NCBI GenBank assembly: GCA_002372375.1
Contig: DFGJ01000025.1
Location: forward strand, 1 to 35,289
Origin: Ruminococcaceae bacterium UBA3753
Lineage (GTDB): Bacteria > Bacillota > Clostridia > Oscillospirales > Acutalibacteraceae
Length of the DNA: 35,289 nt
Direction of reading: 5' to 3'
Shown: positions 8,174 to 16,536 of the stretch, piece by piece
Position numbering within the stretch: position 1 is the stretch's first letter
Layout of the letters: the number at the start of each line of letters is the position of its first letter
Position numbers and translations under genes: made by a program
The notes under the pieces: generated by a model
The model's database searches: none
What the model was told of the DNA's origin: nothing
Seen by the model: only the letters and a program-made list of their open reading frames with translations

Positions 8174-8710
8174 TTACAGTCCCTCTCTAAAGAAGTCACT
8201 ATCTAGCCTTTTAATATTATATGTACTTACTATGTTAACTCCAAAATTGTACTCTATCATGAGGTCTGCTAAAGCTGAACCATCTACTAATACTATTTTT
8301 GCACTCAGTTGACCGTTGGCAAAATTGATAGCATCTGAAGAAAATTTTGCAGTTGTTATAAATAGGCCTTTTTTGGCACTCCTGCCAACTAACGCTCCTA
8401 AAAATTTTTGTATTTCTGGTCTACCAACAGTTGATTTCAGATCCCACTTTTTAGCTTGTATACAAATGAACTCAAAACCAAATCTATCTGCTGTTACCAC
8501 ACTGTCTATGCCACCGTCGTATGATCTTTTTGTGACTGCTTCTTTGTTAAGATCAGATGAACCATAGCCCATTTTTATTAGCAATTTAGTAACTAAATGC
8601 TCAAAATCATAATCTGATATTTTCATTATTTCTTCTAACAAATCATTACGCAAAGATTGATTTAAAATAGTTTGTCCCCCAGAGACGTTGATCATGCATG
8701 AATATATCAT
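8174..8710 (-). CDS. Mrr-type restriction endonuclease, catalytic domain only
   Basis: The 178 residues match the C-terminal Mrr_cat domain of type IV restriction enzymes that cut modified DNA. The PD-(D/E)xK-like site is present: YDGGID (Asp69) and ICIQAKKW (Gln85-x-Lys87), preceded by DFEHLVTKLLIKMGYG and followed by FLGALVGRSAKKGLFITT. Full-length Mrr proteins are about 300 residues with an N-terminal winged-helix domain; that domain is absent and I find no trace of it in the 400 bases upstream. The catalytic residues look intact, so this is either a stand-alone nuclease domain or a truncated gene. No good ribosome binding site precedes the ATG at 8710. No methylase or other defence gene is adjacent. 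Confidence 0.75.
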   Translation of the reverse strand: MIYSCMINVSGGQTILNQSLRNDLLEEIMKISDYDFEHLVTKLLIKMGYGSSDLNKEAVTKRSYDGGIDSVVTADRFGFEFICIQAKKWDLKSTVGRPEIQKFLGALVGRSAKKGLFITTAKFSSDAINFANGQLSAKIVLVDGSALADLMIEYNFGVNIVSTYNIKRLDSDFFREGL

Positions 8711-9101
8711 ATTTAATAAAAAATTAGAATTTTAGGATTTAAAGATAGATATTTTAGATATATAGTAAGCTAAAAATATCGAATCTCCCATTTCATAATA
8801 TCAGAACTATAAAATTACCGTACAGTTAATAAAATACTGTGCACAAACAGTGTTTAATAGCAAGACGAAGCAAAAATGTCTGGCTTAAATGTGCGACTAA
8901 AGGTATATTTTAGGCGAATCTTAAAGCCGCTCTGAGCCATATATCAATTATTAAACAAAAGCCGGTTTAAATATGCTCTTTTCAAAGTGACTAAAATGTA
9001 CTTTTTATTGAGAAATTTTTTCTAATTTATTAGCATAAGAAACCATAAAAACAAACGAATTTTGTCTTAGAGGAGATTTTAAGCTTTTACCGTGAGAGTG
9101 G

Positions 9102-9193
9102 TGTAATTGCTTTTATAACAATTACATAGAAAAAGTAAGGTATTTACTTTTTTTAAGAATAATGTTACAATAATCTTCGTGCTTTGGCACGAA
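9102..9193 (+). promoter_or_regulatory. Operator-like palindrome, promoter and 5' hairpin before the 9225 peptide gene
   Basis: Three elements in a row. TGTAATTG (9102-9109) and CAATTACA (9119-9126) form a perfect inverted repeat with a 9-base centre. Then TTTACT (9143-9148), 17 bases and TACAAT (9166-9171) form a promoter. Next TTCGTGC-TTTG-GCACGAA (9176-9193), followed by ATAATTTTTTT, forms a hairpin at the expected transcript start; it could be an attenuator or a 5' stabiliser. Bases 8711-9101 show nothing coding. Confidence 0.5.
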
Positions 9194-9224
9194 ATAATTT
9201 TTTTAGTTTAGTAGGCCTTAAAGT

Positions 9225-9487
9225 ATGGCGAACAGTATGCAAAATTTTTCAGATGAGCAATTGAGAAGAGCATCCGGGGGAAGAGTAGAGTACAATTCAA
9301 GAACGAAATTGTACGATATTATTGATATGACGATGGTTCCATCGTTAATGGTACCGATAATGAAGACTTTGCAAAAATGATGGATATTATCTACCACGTG
9401 GGTAAATCGAAGGGCCACCTTGCCGGGTATAAACAATGTATGGCAAAAGATAAAGTATTGATGAGAGATTTAATGAAAAGAAGATAA
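9225..9487 (+). pseudogene. Double-glycine leader peptide gene with an internal frameshift
   Basis: ATG at 9225 gives MANSMQNFSDEQLRRASGG, a short leader with the SDEQLxxxSGG pattern of double-glycine cleavage sites. The frame continues through RVEYNSRTKLYDIID and then degenerates to a stop at 9380. From 9332 a different frame reads sensibly to TAA at 9485: DGSIVNGTDNEDFAKMMDII, then a basic helical tail ending MRDLMKRR. Removing two bases (an AT in GATATGACGATGG, about 9325-9330) joins the halves as DIIDDDGSIV. So this is either a recently broken gene of about 86 codons, a sequencing error or a frameshifting site. The mature part would be about 67 residues with one cysteine. Ribosome binding site weak. 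Confidence 0.55.
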
Positions 9488-9514
9488 TCTGAGAACCGAT
9501 TATAGCACGCAGTA

Positions 9515-9542
9515 GCTCAGCTAGCAAGCTGGGCCGTTTTTT
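9515..9542 (+). terminator. Intrinsic terminator after the 9225 peptide gene
   Basis: GCTCAGCT (9515-9522), loop AGCA, AGCTGGGC (9527-9534; one G-U pair), then CGTTTTTT. It sits 27 bases after the downstream-frame stop at 9487, which supports the peptide gene being a real transcription unit reaching that point. Confidence 0.75.
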
Positions 9543-9546
9543 GCAC

Positions 9547-9610
9547 TTAAATTTCCTTCGCTGCATCCAGTATAAGATTTAACCTATTTTCTGATTAATT
9601 TTAGGTACAC
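9547..9610 (-). pseudogene. Remnant of the 3' end of a second dehydratase-like gene
   Basis: Read on the minus strand this stretch (AATCAGAAAATAGGTTAAAT and onward) aligns base by base with the last 16-17 codons of the next gene (NQENRLNLMLAVA...), with one base missing. Restoring it gives NQ.NRLNLILDAAKEI, a tail typical of the same COG3581-like family. It is therefore a decayed partial duplicate, or the last trace of a lost paralogue, about 180 bases from its counterpart. Confidence 0.5.
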
Positions 9611-9727
9611 CAAGATTCAGCTCTGGGCGCAGACGATTGCATCCGCCGCTTCTTAAAAACGAGCAGTCTTTGAAAACAAAGCTTTAATTAGGGAACAAAA
9701 CTATTCTAGTGGGATCCGTATAAACTT

Positions 9728-10972
9728 TTAACTTCCTCTGGCTACAGCTAACATAAGATTCAATCTGTTTTCCTGATTAGTTCGGGATGCGCCTGGGTCA
9801 TAGTCTAAAGGAACTATATTTGCCTCAGGAAACAAGTCACGTATTTTCCTTAACATACCTTTGCCACTTATATGGTTTGGGAGGCAACCAAAAGGTTGTG
9901 CACAAACAACATTCTTAAAGCCAGACTTTATCAAATCTATAATTTCTGCAGTCAGTAACCAACCCTCACCCATCTTATTGCCCAAACCGATAATACCATC
10001 TACAGCTCTTTTCTTTACTTGATAACTCTTTAAATGAGCCAGCCTTGGAATCTTTCGTAAATTTTTTAAAACTATATTTTCTACCTTCTGCAAATAACTC
10101 ATTAAAGCGGATAAAACTACTTTTTTTAAAGAGTTGCCTCCATAGAGCTTTATATCTTCAAGCCTATTATCGACCTTAAAGAGTATAAAATTCAATATTC
10201 CGGGTACACATACTTCACAATCGCTGTTTTTAAGGAACTCTACAAGATGGTTATTACCAAGCGACGAATATTTTATATATATTTCTCCCACAATACCAAC
10301 TTTTATTGTACTTTTGCAATTTACTCTTATTTGCGAAAAGTCGCGAACTATAGACTCTACTCTTCCTTTAAATTTTTCACAATTTATGCTGTTTTTTAAC
10401 AAAAATTCATTATAAATCACTTTGCTCCACTTTTCGATTTTATCCTGACATTCACCTTTTAGCTCTTCATAAGGTTCAATTGCGTCTTTCAATGCCATCA
10501 AGGCATCTCCATAACAAAGTGCAAAAATCATTCTTTTTATCATTTTGAATGTTATCTTAAATCCAGGATTTTTCTCAAGTCCGGAAAGATTTAACGAAAT
10601 AACCGGAACTTTACTAAATCCCGCATTATTTAGAGCTTTCCTTAGAAGATGTATGTAATTAGAAGCTCTGCATCCACCACCAGTTTGAGTTATTAAAAGG
10701 GCAGTCTTATCTAAATTGTACTTTCCATTCTTTAAAGCACTTATAAACTGGCCAATCACCAAAAGTGCCGGATAACAAATGTCATTATTTACGTATTTTA
10801 GACCTTCAGCTATAATCCCTTTACCGTCATCTTTAAGTAGTTCAACGTCATAGCCATAACCTTTTAAAACGCCACTTAGAAGATTAAAATGTATCGGTAG
10901 CATGGAAGGTAACAAAATTTTATAAGTCTTTTTCATTTCTTTAGTAAATATTACTCTCTCTACGTTATTCAT
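9728..10972 (-). CDS. 2-hydroxyacyl-CoA dehydratase-like protein (COG3581 type)
   Basis: 414 residues of the cysteine-bearing dehydratase-like family that accompanies BcrA/BadF-type activases. Conserved segments are FTKEMKKTYKILLPSMLPIH near residue 9, YVNNDICYPALLVIGQ (Cys66), LLITQTGGGCRASNYI (Cys101), LEKNPGFK and, near the end, QPFGCLPNHISGKGM and DPGAS. The cysteines are likely iron-sulfur ligands by analogy with dehydratase-family proteins. In many Clostridia this domain is fused behind the activase domains in one protein of roughly 1400 residues; here it is a separate gene 301 bases downstream of the activase gene (985 + 414 = 1399 residues). GAGGA about 12 bases before the ATG may serve as ribosome binding site. 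The exact substrate is unknown. Confidence 0.85.
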   Translation of the reverse strand: MNNVERVIFTKEMKKTYKILLPSMLPIHFNLLSGVLKGYGYDVELLKDDGKGIIAEGLKYVNNDICYPALLVIGQFISALKNGKYNLDKTALLITQTGGGCRASNYIHLLRKALNNAGFSKVPVISLNLSGLEKNPGFKITFKMIKRMIFALCYGDALMALKDAIEPYEELKGECQDKIEKWSKVIYNEFLLKNSINCEKFKGRVESIVRDFSQIRVNCKSTIKVGIVGEIYIKYSSLGNNHLVEFLKNSDCEVCVPGILNFILFKVDNRLEDIKLYGGNSLKKVVLSALMSYLQKVENIVLKNLRKIPRLAHLKSYQVKKRAVDGIIGLGNKMGEGWLLTAEIIDLIKSGFKNVVCAQPFGCLPNHISGKGMLRKIRDLFPEANIVPLDYDPGASRTNQENRLNLMLAVARGS

Positions 10973-11273
10973 ATAAACACGATCCTCACATATAGCACTC
11001 CACTAAACCCAAGCTATAGTTTTTATTCAACAAATCTATTCTACCACACAGGAAAAGTGGTCTTATTTCCATCTTTAAGAAATGACAGTTAAATTTTGAG
11101 AGACTTTAATTTTAAAATAATCATAAAGTCAGTGATATATAGTTACACAGGTACTTAAAATTTTTAAAGAAATTCAGGTAAAGACACTGAACTATCTGCT
11201 ACTTCACCTTAACTATACTAAATAATTAAAGTTTAAATTTCACACATATTTCTAAATTCCACAACGTAAAATA
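10973..11273. other. 301-base spacer inside the dehydratase/activase pair
   Basis: AT-rich, with no open frame linking the two genes. The part nearest the downstream gene could carry its own promoter (TTGAAT-17-TTTAGT on the minus strand, weak). No terminator is obvious. Confidence 0.4.
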
Positions 11274-14231
11274 TTAACTATACTTTTGCGCAGTAACGGC
11301 ATCAATTAGGCTCCTTAGACGTATTTTTATGGCTCCCAAATTGCTGTTTTCGTCTATTTTTATACCTGTGTAAATCTTTTTACCGTTATTTAAAATACGC
11401 TTTACTTCATCTGAGACTATAGAATCTGTGCCACAGCCAAAAGATATCAATTGCACTAAGTTGACATTTTCCCTATTTACTACAAATTCGGCGGCTTTAT
11501 ATATTCTTGCCTGATATGTCCACTGATTAAGCACGTCCAAATTTTCACTAGGTAAGCCCTTGCAATTTATAGCATCCTCCGTAATAACGAAAGCATCTAA
11601 CGACGTTATAAGCTCGTTGATGTTATGATTAACTTGAGGATCCGTATGGTAAGGTCTACCTGCTAACAAAATCACTTGCTTTTTATATTTTAGTGACAGG
11701 TTCAGGATTTCATTGCATTTAGATTTAATTTTTTTCTTATATTTTTCATACTCCTTATATGCGTTGTATACAGCAGCGATAACGTTAGCAAACTTTATAT
11801 TCTTAAAGTATTTGCGTAGTATGCTAAATATTCTTTTTGTAAAATCGTACTTTCTATGCAAGCCAACATAGCTATTTATAAAATTTACTCTTGCTAGGTC
11901 TTTTATGTTTGCTTTTATAGTTTCTGGATAATATGCTACTATGGGACAATTGTAATGATTATCTCCTATTTTTTCATCTAAATTGTAAGACATACATGGA
12001 TAAAAAATATTCTTTATTCCCATATTAAGGAGCTGTGCAACGTGACCATGAACCAACTTTGCCGGATAACAAACCGTATCTGAAGGTATTGTGCTTTGAC
12101 CAAGTGAATATGTAACCTTATTAGAAAACGGCGAGACTATCACTTTAAACCCTAAGGTTTCGAAAAACTTATACCAAAAAGGCAAGAGTTCGTACATGTT
12201 CAGGACCAGTGGTATACCGACTATTCTTTCCTGTCGACTTTCTACATCACCTTTTTCTAAGTTATTCCCCATGTAATCGCTCAATATCTTTAGCTTGTAT
12301 TTATAAAGATCTGTATCTTCAAAAAAGCTTTTTTGTTTAAAGGCCAAAGGTTTCTCGCACCTGTTGCCACTTATGTACTTTTTGCCGCTCGAAAAAGTGT
12401 TTATTGTTAGTTCGCAGTTATTAGTACATCCTTTGCAGTTTACAGTATTTGTTTTTCGGGAAAAATTTAAAATTTCGTTTGGACCAATAATTTTACTTTT
12501 AGTTAAATTTGAACTTTTGCTATATTTTTTCGCATAAAGAGCAGATCCGTACGCTCCCATCAGTCCAGCTATGTTGGGTCGTATTACTTCTGTCTTTAAT
12601 TCTTTTTCAAATGCTCTTAAGACGGCGTTATTTAAAAAAGTCCCACCTTGAACAACAACGTTTTTACCCAGATCACTGGCACTATTTATTCTTATGACCT
12701 TATAAAGGGCATTTTTTACTACACTAATGGAAAGCCCTGCAGATATATCTTCCAATTTAGCACCATCTTTTTGGGCCTGTTTTACCGCCGAATTCATGAA
12801 CACGGTACATCTAGAACCTAGATCGACAGGATTTTTAGAAAAAAGCCCCAAATTAGAAAAGTCGCCGACACTATACCCTAGAATGTTTGCAAAACTCTGT
12901 AGAAAAGATCCACACCCTGAGGAACACGCTTCATTTAAAAAAATGTCTTCAATTGCACCGTCAGCACCTATTTTAAAGCACTTTATATCTTGTCCGCCAA
13001 TATCGACTATAAAGCTAACGTCCTTTAAAAATTTTTTTGCCGCCGTTAGATGTGCTATGGTCTCGACTATTCCAAAATCTAAATTGAAAGCATTTTTTAT
13101 TAAATCTTCCCCATAACCAGTAGATGCACTTGCAACTATATTAATGTTTTTATTTTTTTCATAGATATCAGCTAAAATTTTCTTAACTAAACCAACGGGG
13201 TCACCTTCGTTTTTTATATATTTGTGGTAAATAATATCGTCATTGTCATTAATTATAACTATCTTTAAAGTAGTAGAACCTGCATCTATTCCTAGAAAAG
13301 TTTTGCCTTCGTAATTTAAAATATTTTCACAGATTTCGATTTTGTGTTTTTTGTGCCTGTGCAAAAATGTTTGGTATTCTTCATTATTTTTAAATAGTGG
13401 TTTGTTCGGCTTATTGTCACTTTTTAAATTGGAACACTCTATTTTGTCTAGTAGATAACTCAAAAAGAATTCCCGCTTTGCTTTAAGTGCTGTACCTATT
13501 GCAACATAGTAAAGCGACTCTTCAGGACAGATGCCAATGGTGTTAAGTAAACAGTTAAAACTATTTCTAAGTTCTGAAAAAAAAGTTAAAGGTCCCCCCA
13601 AGTAAAGAACTTGACCAGTTATTTTTCTTCCACCGCTAAGCCCTATAACGGTCTGCATAGCCACAGAATTAAAAACACTTTTTAGAATGTCCTCTTTGAT
13701 AGCACCTTGATTAAGCAAAGCTTGTATATCGGTTTTTGCAAAAACGCCACATCTGGATGCTATAGGGTAAGTTTTACAGTGCTTACTAGCAAGCTTGTCG
13801 ATGTTTTCAAGAGGAATATTCAAAAGAGTAGCAATTTGATCAATAAAAGAACCCGTACCACCCGCACAAGTGCCATTCATCTTAACTTCCAATGGTGGAT
13901 CTAAAAATAGAATCTTAGCATCCTCTCCGCCAAGCTCTATTACAGCGTTAGTACCTTTATTAAAGTGTTCAGTACAAATCTTGCTAGCATATACTTCCTG
14001 AACAAATGGCAAATTGAGATTTTTCACTATTCCCATTGCCGCTGACCCAGAAAATGCCAATTTTATAGGCCCATCATGACCTATCTGACGTTTTACTTTA
14101 GCTAAAAGTTCTAACAATTTTTGCTTTATTTCAAGTCTATGCCTGAGGTAAGACTTATAAATTACTGAATTACCGTCACTCAGTAGAACAGCCTTTATTG
14201 TAGTAGAACCTATATCTATTCCCAGTTTCAC
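11274..14231 (-). CDS. Acyl-CoA dehydratase activase-related protein (two BcrA/BadF ATPase domains + DUF2229-like domain)
   Basis: 985 residues. Domain 1 (about 1-255) is an ASKHA-fold ATPase: GIDIGSTTIK at the N-terminus, ELGGEDAKI, NGTCAGGTGSFID with Cys122 and SRCGVFAKTDIQ with Cys161. Domain 2 (about 312-570) repeats it: GIDAGSTTLK, DIGGQDIK, NEACSSGCGSFLQ with Cys436 and SRCTVFMNSAVKQ with Cys475. In the family these cysteines bridge a [4Fe-4S] cluster between subunits, and ATP hydrolysis drives electron transfer to a partner dehydratase. The rest has a cysteine set (CKGCTNNC, Cys599/602/606) and COG3580-type motifs (DTVCYPAKLVHGHV, FYPCMSYN, SFGCGTDS). Both ATPase domains look functional. 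Start GTG at 14231, with AGAGGGGA upstream. The partner is the downstream 414-residue gene. Physiological substrate unknown. Confidence 0.9.
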   Translation of the reverse strand: MKLGIDIGSTTIKAVLLSDGNSVIYKSYLRHRLEIKQKLLELLAKVKRQIGHDGPIKLAFSGSAAMGIVKNLNLPFVQEVYASKICTEHFNKGTNAVIELGGEDAKILFLDPPLEVKMNGTCAGGTGSFIDQIATLLNIPLENIDKLASKHCKTYPIASRCGVFAKTDIQALLNQGAIKEDILKSVFNSVAMQTVIGLSGGRKITGQVLYLGGPLTFFSELRNSFNCLLNTIGICPEESLYYVAIGTALKAKREFFLSYLLDKIECSNLKSDNKPNKPLFKNNEEYQTFLHRHKKHKIEICENILNYEGKTFLGIDAGSTTLKIVIINDNDDIIYHKYIKNEGDPVGLVKKILADIYEKNKNINIVASASTGYGEDLIKNAFNLDFGIVETIAHLTAAKKFLKDVSFIVDIGGQDIKCFKIGADGAIEDIFLNEACSSGCGSFLQSFANILGYSVGDFSNLGLFSKNPVDLGSRCTVFMNSAVKQAQKDGAKLEDISAGLSISVVKNALYKVIRINSASDLGKNVVVQGGTFLNNAVLRAFEKELKTEVIRPNIAGLMGAYGSALYAKKYSKSSNLTKSKIIGPNEILNFSRKTNTVNCKGCTNNCELTINTFSSGKKYISGNRCEKPLAFKQKSFFEDTDLYKYKLKILSDYMGNNLEKGDVESRQERIVGIPLVLNMYELLPFWYKFFETLGFKVIVSPFSNKVTYSLGQSTIPSDTVCYPAKLVHGHVAQLLNMGIKNIFYPCMSYNLDEKIGDNHYNCPIVAYYPETIKANIKDLARVNFINSYVGLHRKYDFTKRIFSILRKYFKNIKFANVIAAVYNAYKEYEKYKKKIKSKCNEILNLSLKYKKQVILLAGRPYHTDPQVNHNINELITSLDAFVITEDAINCKGLPSENLDVLNQWTYQARIYKAAEFVVNRENVNLVQLISFGCGTDSIVSDEVKRILNNGKKIYTGIKIDENSNLGAIKIRLRSLIDAVTAQKYS

Positions 14232-14297
14232 TAAAGAAACGTCCCCTCTTTTGCTTATTTGTTAAAAAATAGAAAATTCATTTCACGAGTCTTTACT

Positions 14298-14308
14298 ATT
14301 TTAGCACA
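14298..14308 (-). promoter_or_regulatory. Extended -10 promoter of the activase gene
   Basis: On the minus strand TGTGCTAAAAT (14308 to 14298), the same 11-base word as at the rpsL promoter and at 2780-2790. No good -35 at 17 bases, consistent with an extended -10 promoter. It is 67 bases before the GTG start. The remaining spacer to 14663 is AT-rich with no recognisable gene. Confidence 0.5.
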
Positions 14309-14663
14309 GGTCTGCGGTAAGTTAGAGAATAAACGAACTCAAGGAGCACCATGACTGAACTCCAAAAAACTGTAGTATATATTTATTTCAGCGAAAATCA
14401 TTTTTATAAAGGTCTATATTTTTACATATAGCGCTAACGCAAACGTTTAGTCTAAAATTTGAAGTACTAAAGCAAAAAAGAAGTATCTATATCTATTTAG
14501 TTCCATAATTCCCGTATTTTATATTTACATAAATCTGAGTTTGGCTATTTTAATTATTTCTAACTATTTATTTGTAATTTTTATTATGATATTTACACCA
14601 ATTTAACATATCTTTAAATTAGCAGGCAAAAACTATCAACTGCCTTCCTTAAGTTTAATCAGT

Positions 14664-15536
14664 CTACTCTATAATTACTTCATAACTGGTGTTTTCTTTT
14701 TCCATTGTGAAATACTTCGTTAAAGCTTTATCAACTTTCTTATTGTCTAAACTTACAGCAAATATAAGATCTTTACTAAAAAAGTCACTTTCATGTTTTT
14801 CTACGGCTTTCTTTAACAATAGCTTTCCGAAACTGTACTCTTTGTACTCTTCATTAACGAAAAATGAACGATACAGTATACAGTTCCCCGGTGCATAAAA
14901 TGATGTGAGCCAGGCCACTAATTTATCTTCTGCTCTATCCAATATAAACAAAGAATTTGCGTCCTCCAAATTGTTTTCATTAACAAATGGCGAAAGCACA
15001 GGCGGATACCCGGCAGTCGCATCTTTTATTGCGTTTTTTTTTGTTACATTCGGTATCTCCTTAAATCTAATTATTTTAAAATTTTCTGATAAATTTATTT
15101 TCCTGTGGCTAAGCATATACCTAACAAATTTGCTCTCTTCCCAAATTGAACTTGCACTTTTTTTATATATTTTACAAAGTACTTTAGATTTGAAAAAACC
15201 ACGTTTTTTAAGAAACTCCAAGACATAATTTAAATTTTTTGATTTTATAACTAATTTAAAGTAAAACTTTGCATATTCTTTTTTCTTTAATTCAGACTTC
15301 ATTTTATTAAGTAAAGCGCTACCTATTCCCATGTTCCTTACTTTATAAAAAACAATAAAATTATTTACACAATAACACTTTTCACATTCAAACTTAGCTA
15401 AAATAACGGCAAGCGGCAATTTGTTTTTAGAAATTGCTCCAAAGCAAATATCATTTTCGTTTAAATTAAAAAAATCAGGAATAAAATACTTAAATATAGA
15501 AAGACTCTCTTTCGTAACTTTTACTATCTTAACCAA
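14664..15536 (-). CDS. GNAT-family N-acetyltransferase, two tandem domains
   Basis: About 290 residues. The first GNAT domain carries an acetyl-CoA-binding motif A of the R-x-x-G-x-G/A type (VRNMGIGSALLNKM, near residue 68). The second has a weaker equivalent, EYKEYSFGKLLLKKAVEKH, near residue 237. The substrate cannot be predicted. The TTG at 15536 is the better start because GGAG lies seven bases upstream; a TTG two codons earlier is too close to it. The protein is Lys/Phe/Asn-rich, reflecting AT pressure. It stands alone between spacers, so it may be a monocistronic unit. Confidence 0.75.
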   Translation of the reverse strand: MVKIVKVTKESLSIFKYFIPDFFNLNENDICFGAISKNKLPLAVILAKFECEKCYCVNNFIVFYKVRNMGIGSALLNKMKSELKKKEYAKFYFKLVIKSKNLNYVLEFLKKRGFFKSKVLCKIYKKSASSIWEESKFVRYMLSHRKINLSENFKIIRFKEIPNVTKKNAIKDATAGYPPVLSPFVNENNLEDANSLFILDRAEDKLVAWLTSFYAPGNCILYRSFFVNEEYKEYSFGKLLLKKAVEKHESDFFSKDLIFAVSLDNKKVDKALTKYFTMEKENTSYEVIIE

Positions 15537-15542
15537 AAACAA

Positions 15543-16536
15543 ACTCCACTTGATAATTAGTACAAAACTAAATCTGTTAGGTCAAAAATAGAAAAATGTT
15601 TTAACAATGTATAAATCAGTTGTACTCAGTTTATTATCTGCTTATTATAATGTTAACATAAATATTTATTATAGTGAATAACTAAATTATAAATTATATA
15701 TAAACTTTTTAAGTGGCAAGCAGATCACGAAAATAGTAAAAACTGTCATTGCCATGTTGTTTTCCTAAAATCTTGAGTTAAGAAAATTTTACTATTGAGA
15801 TATTGTTTTAAAAATTGCTTTTATAAGTGTTATCACAGCAAAATATTAATAAACAGTTTTGCCTATATAATTAAAATAATTCACATCTTTGATCTCGACT
15901 AAAAATTAAGTCAGGTACCAGTCTTGTCAAAATCCAGTATAATGTATTAACAATAATCATCTAATTAATTTACTTTTAATTTAATCTATTTAAATAAGTA
16001 TTTTTATATTCTTGTTATAATACAATTTTTACTCTTAAACTTTTTTTAGGTTTTATTTTTATAAAAAATTAACGATAAGCTAAATATACAAAAAAGCCTG
16101 TTGTTAAAGCGTTATTTCGCTTAGTTATCAAAAGTAGATTTTTCAAGATTTTTAATAAATTTTGATGTTTTTTATTATAAAAAATATTTATTCTGGTACA
16201 ATCTCTAGATAAATTCTTTCAAATTACAAACGAAATTATCCGGTAGACCAAGTTTTAAATCTAAAGTTTGTCCGTAAGTTTGATTTATATAAAACAGAAA
16301 AATAAATTTTCACAAACGAAGAAAACCCAACTCTAAAAAATGTTAACACTGAAAAAACATATAAAATTCATAAAAACTCATTGAAATAGCGATACGACAA
16401 GTGAGGAATTTTTTGCGATAACCGAAGGGGGCAACGCCCTTGCTTTTTCCCTAAAAATGTATGGAAAAATGCGCGCGTTAACCCAAAAACTAGTTCTAAA
16501 TTTCAATCGAGCTGGGTTATCAATCAGATTTATTCT
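15543..16536. other. 1-kb AT-rich spacer
   Basis: No credible coding frame on either strand. A GC-richer hairpin near the end, GGGC-AAC-GCCC extended by GG/TT wobbles (16427-16441) and followed by GCTTTTT, resembles a plus-strand intrinsic terminator although no plus-strand gene precedes it. It might end an unrecognised RNA, or lie in the 3' region of the M24 gene. Confidence 0.45.

Noticed and set aside
8670..8710. NVSGG at the N-terminus of the Mrr-like frame as a double-glycine leader
   Set aside because: Only a few residues precede it and no leader helix or acidic motif; likely coincidence.
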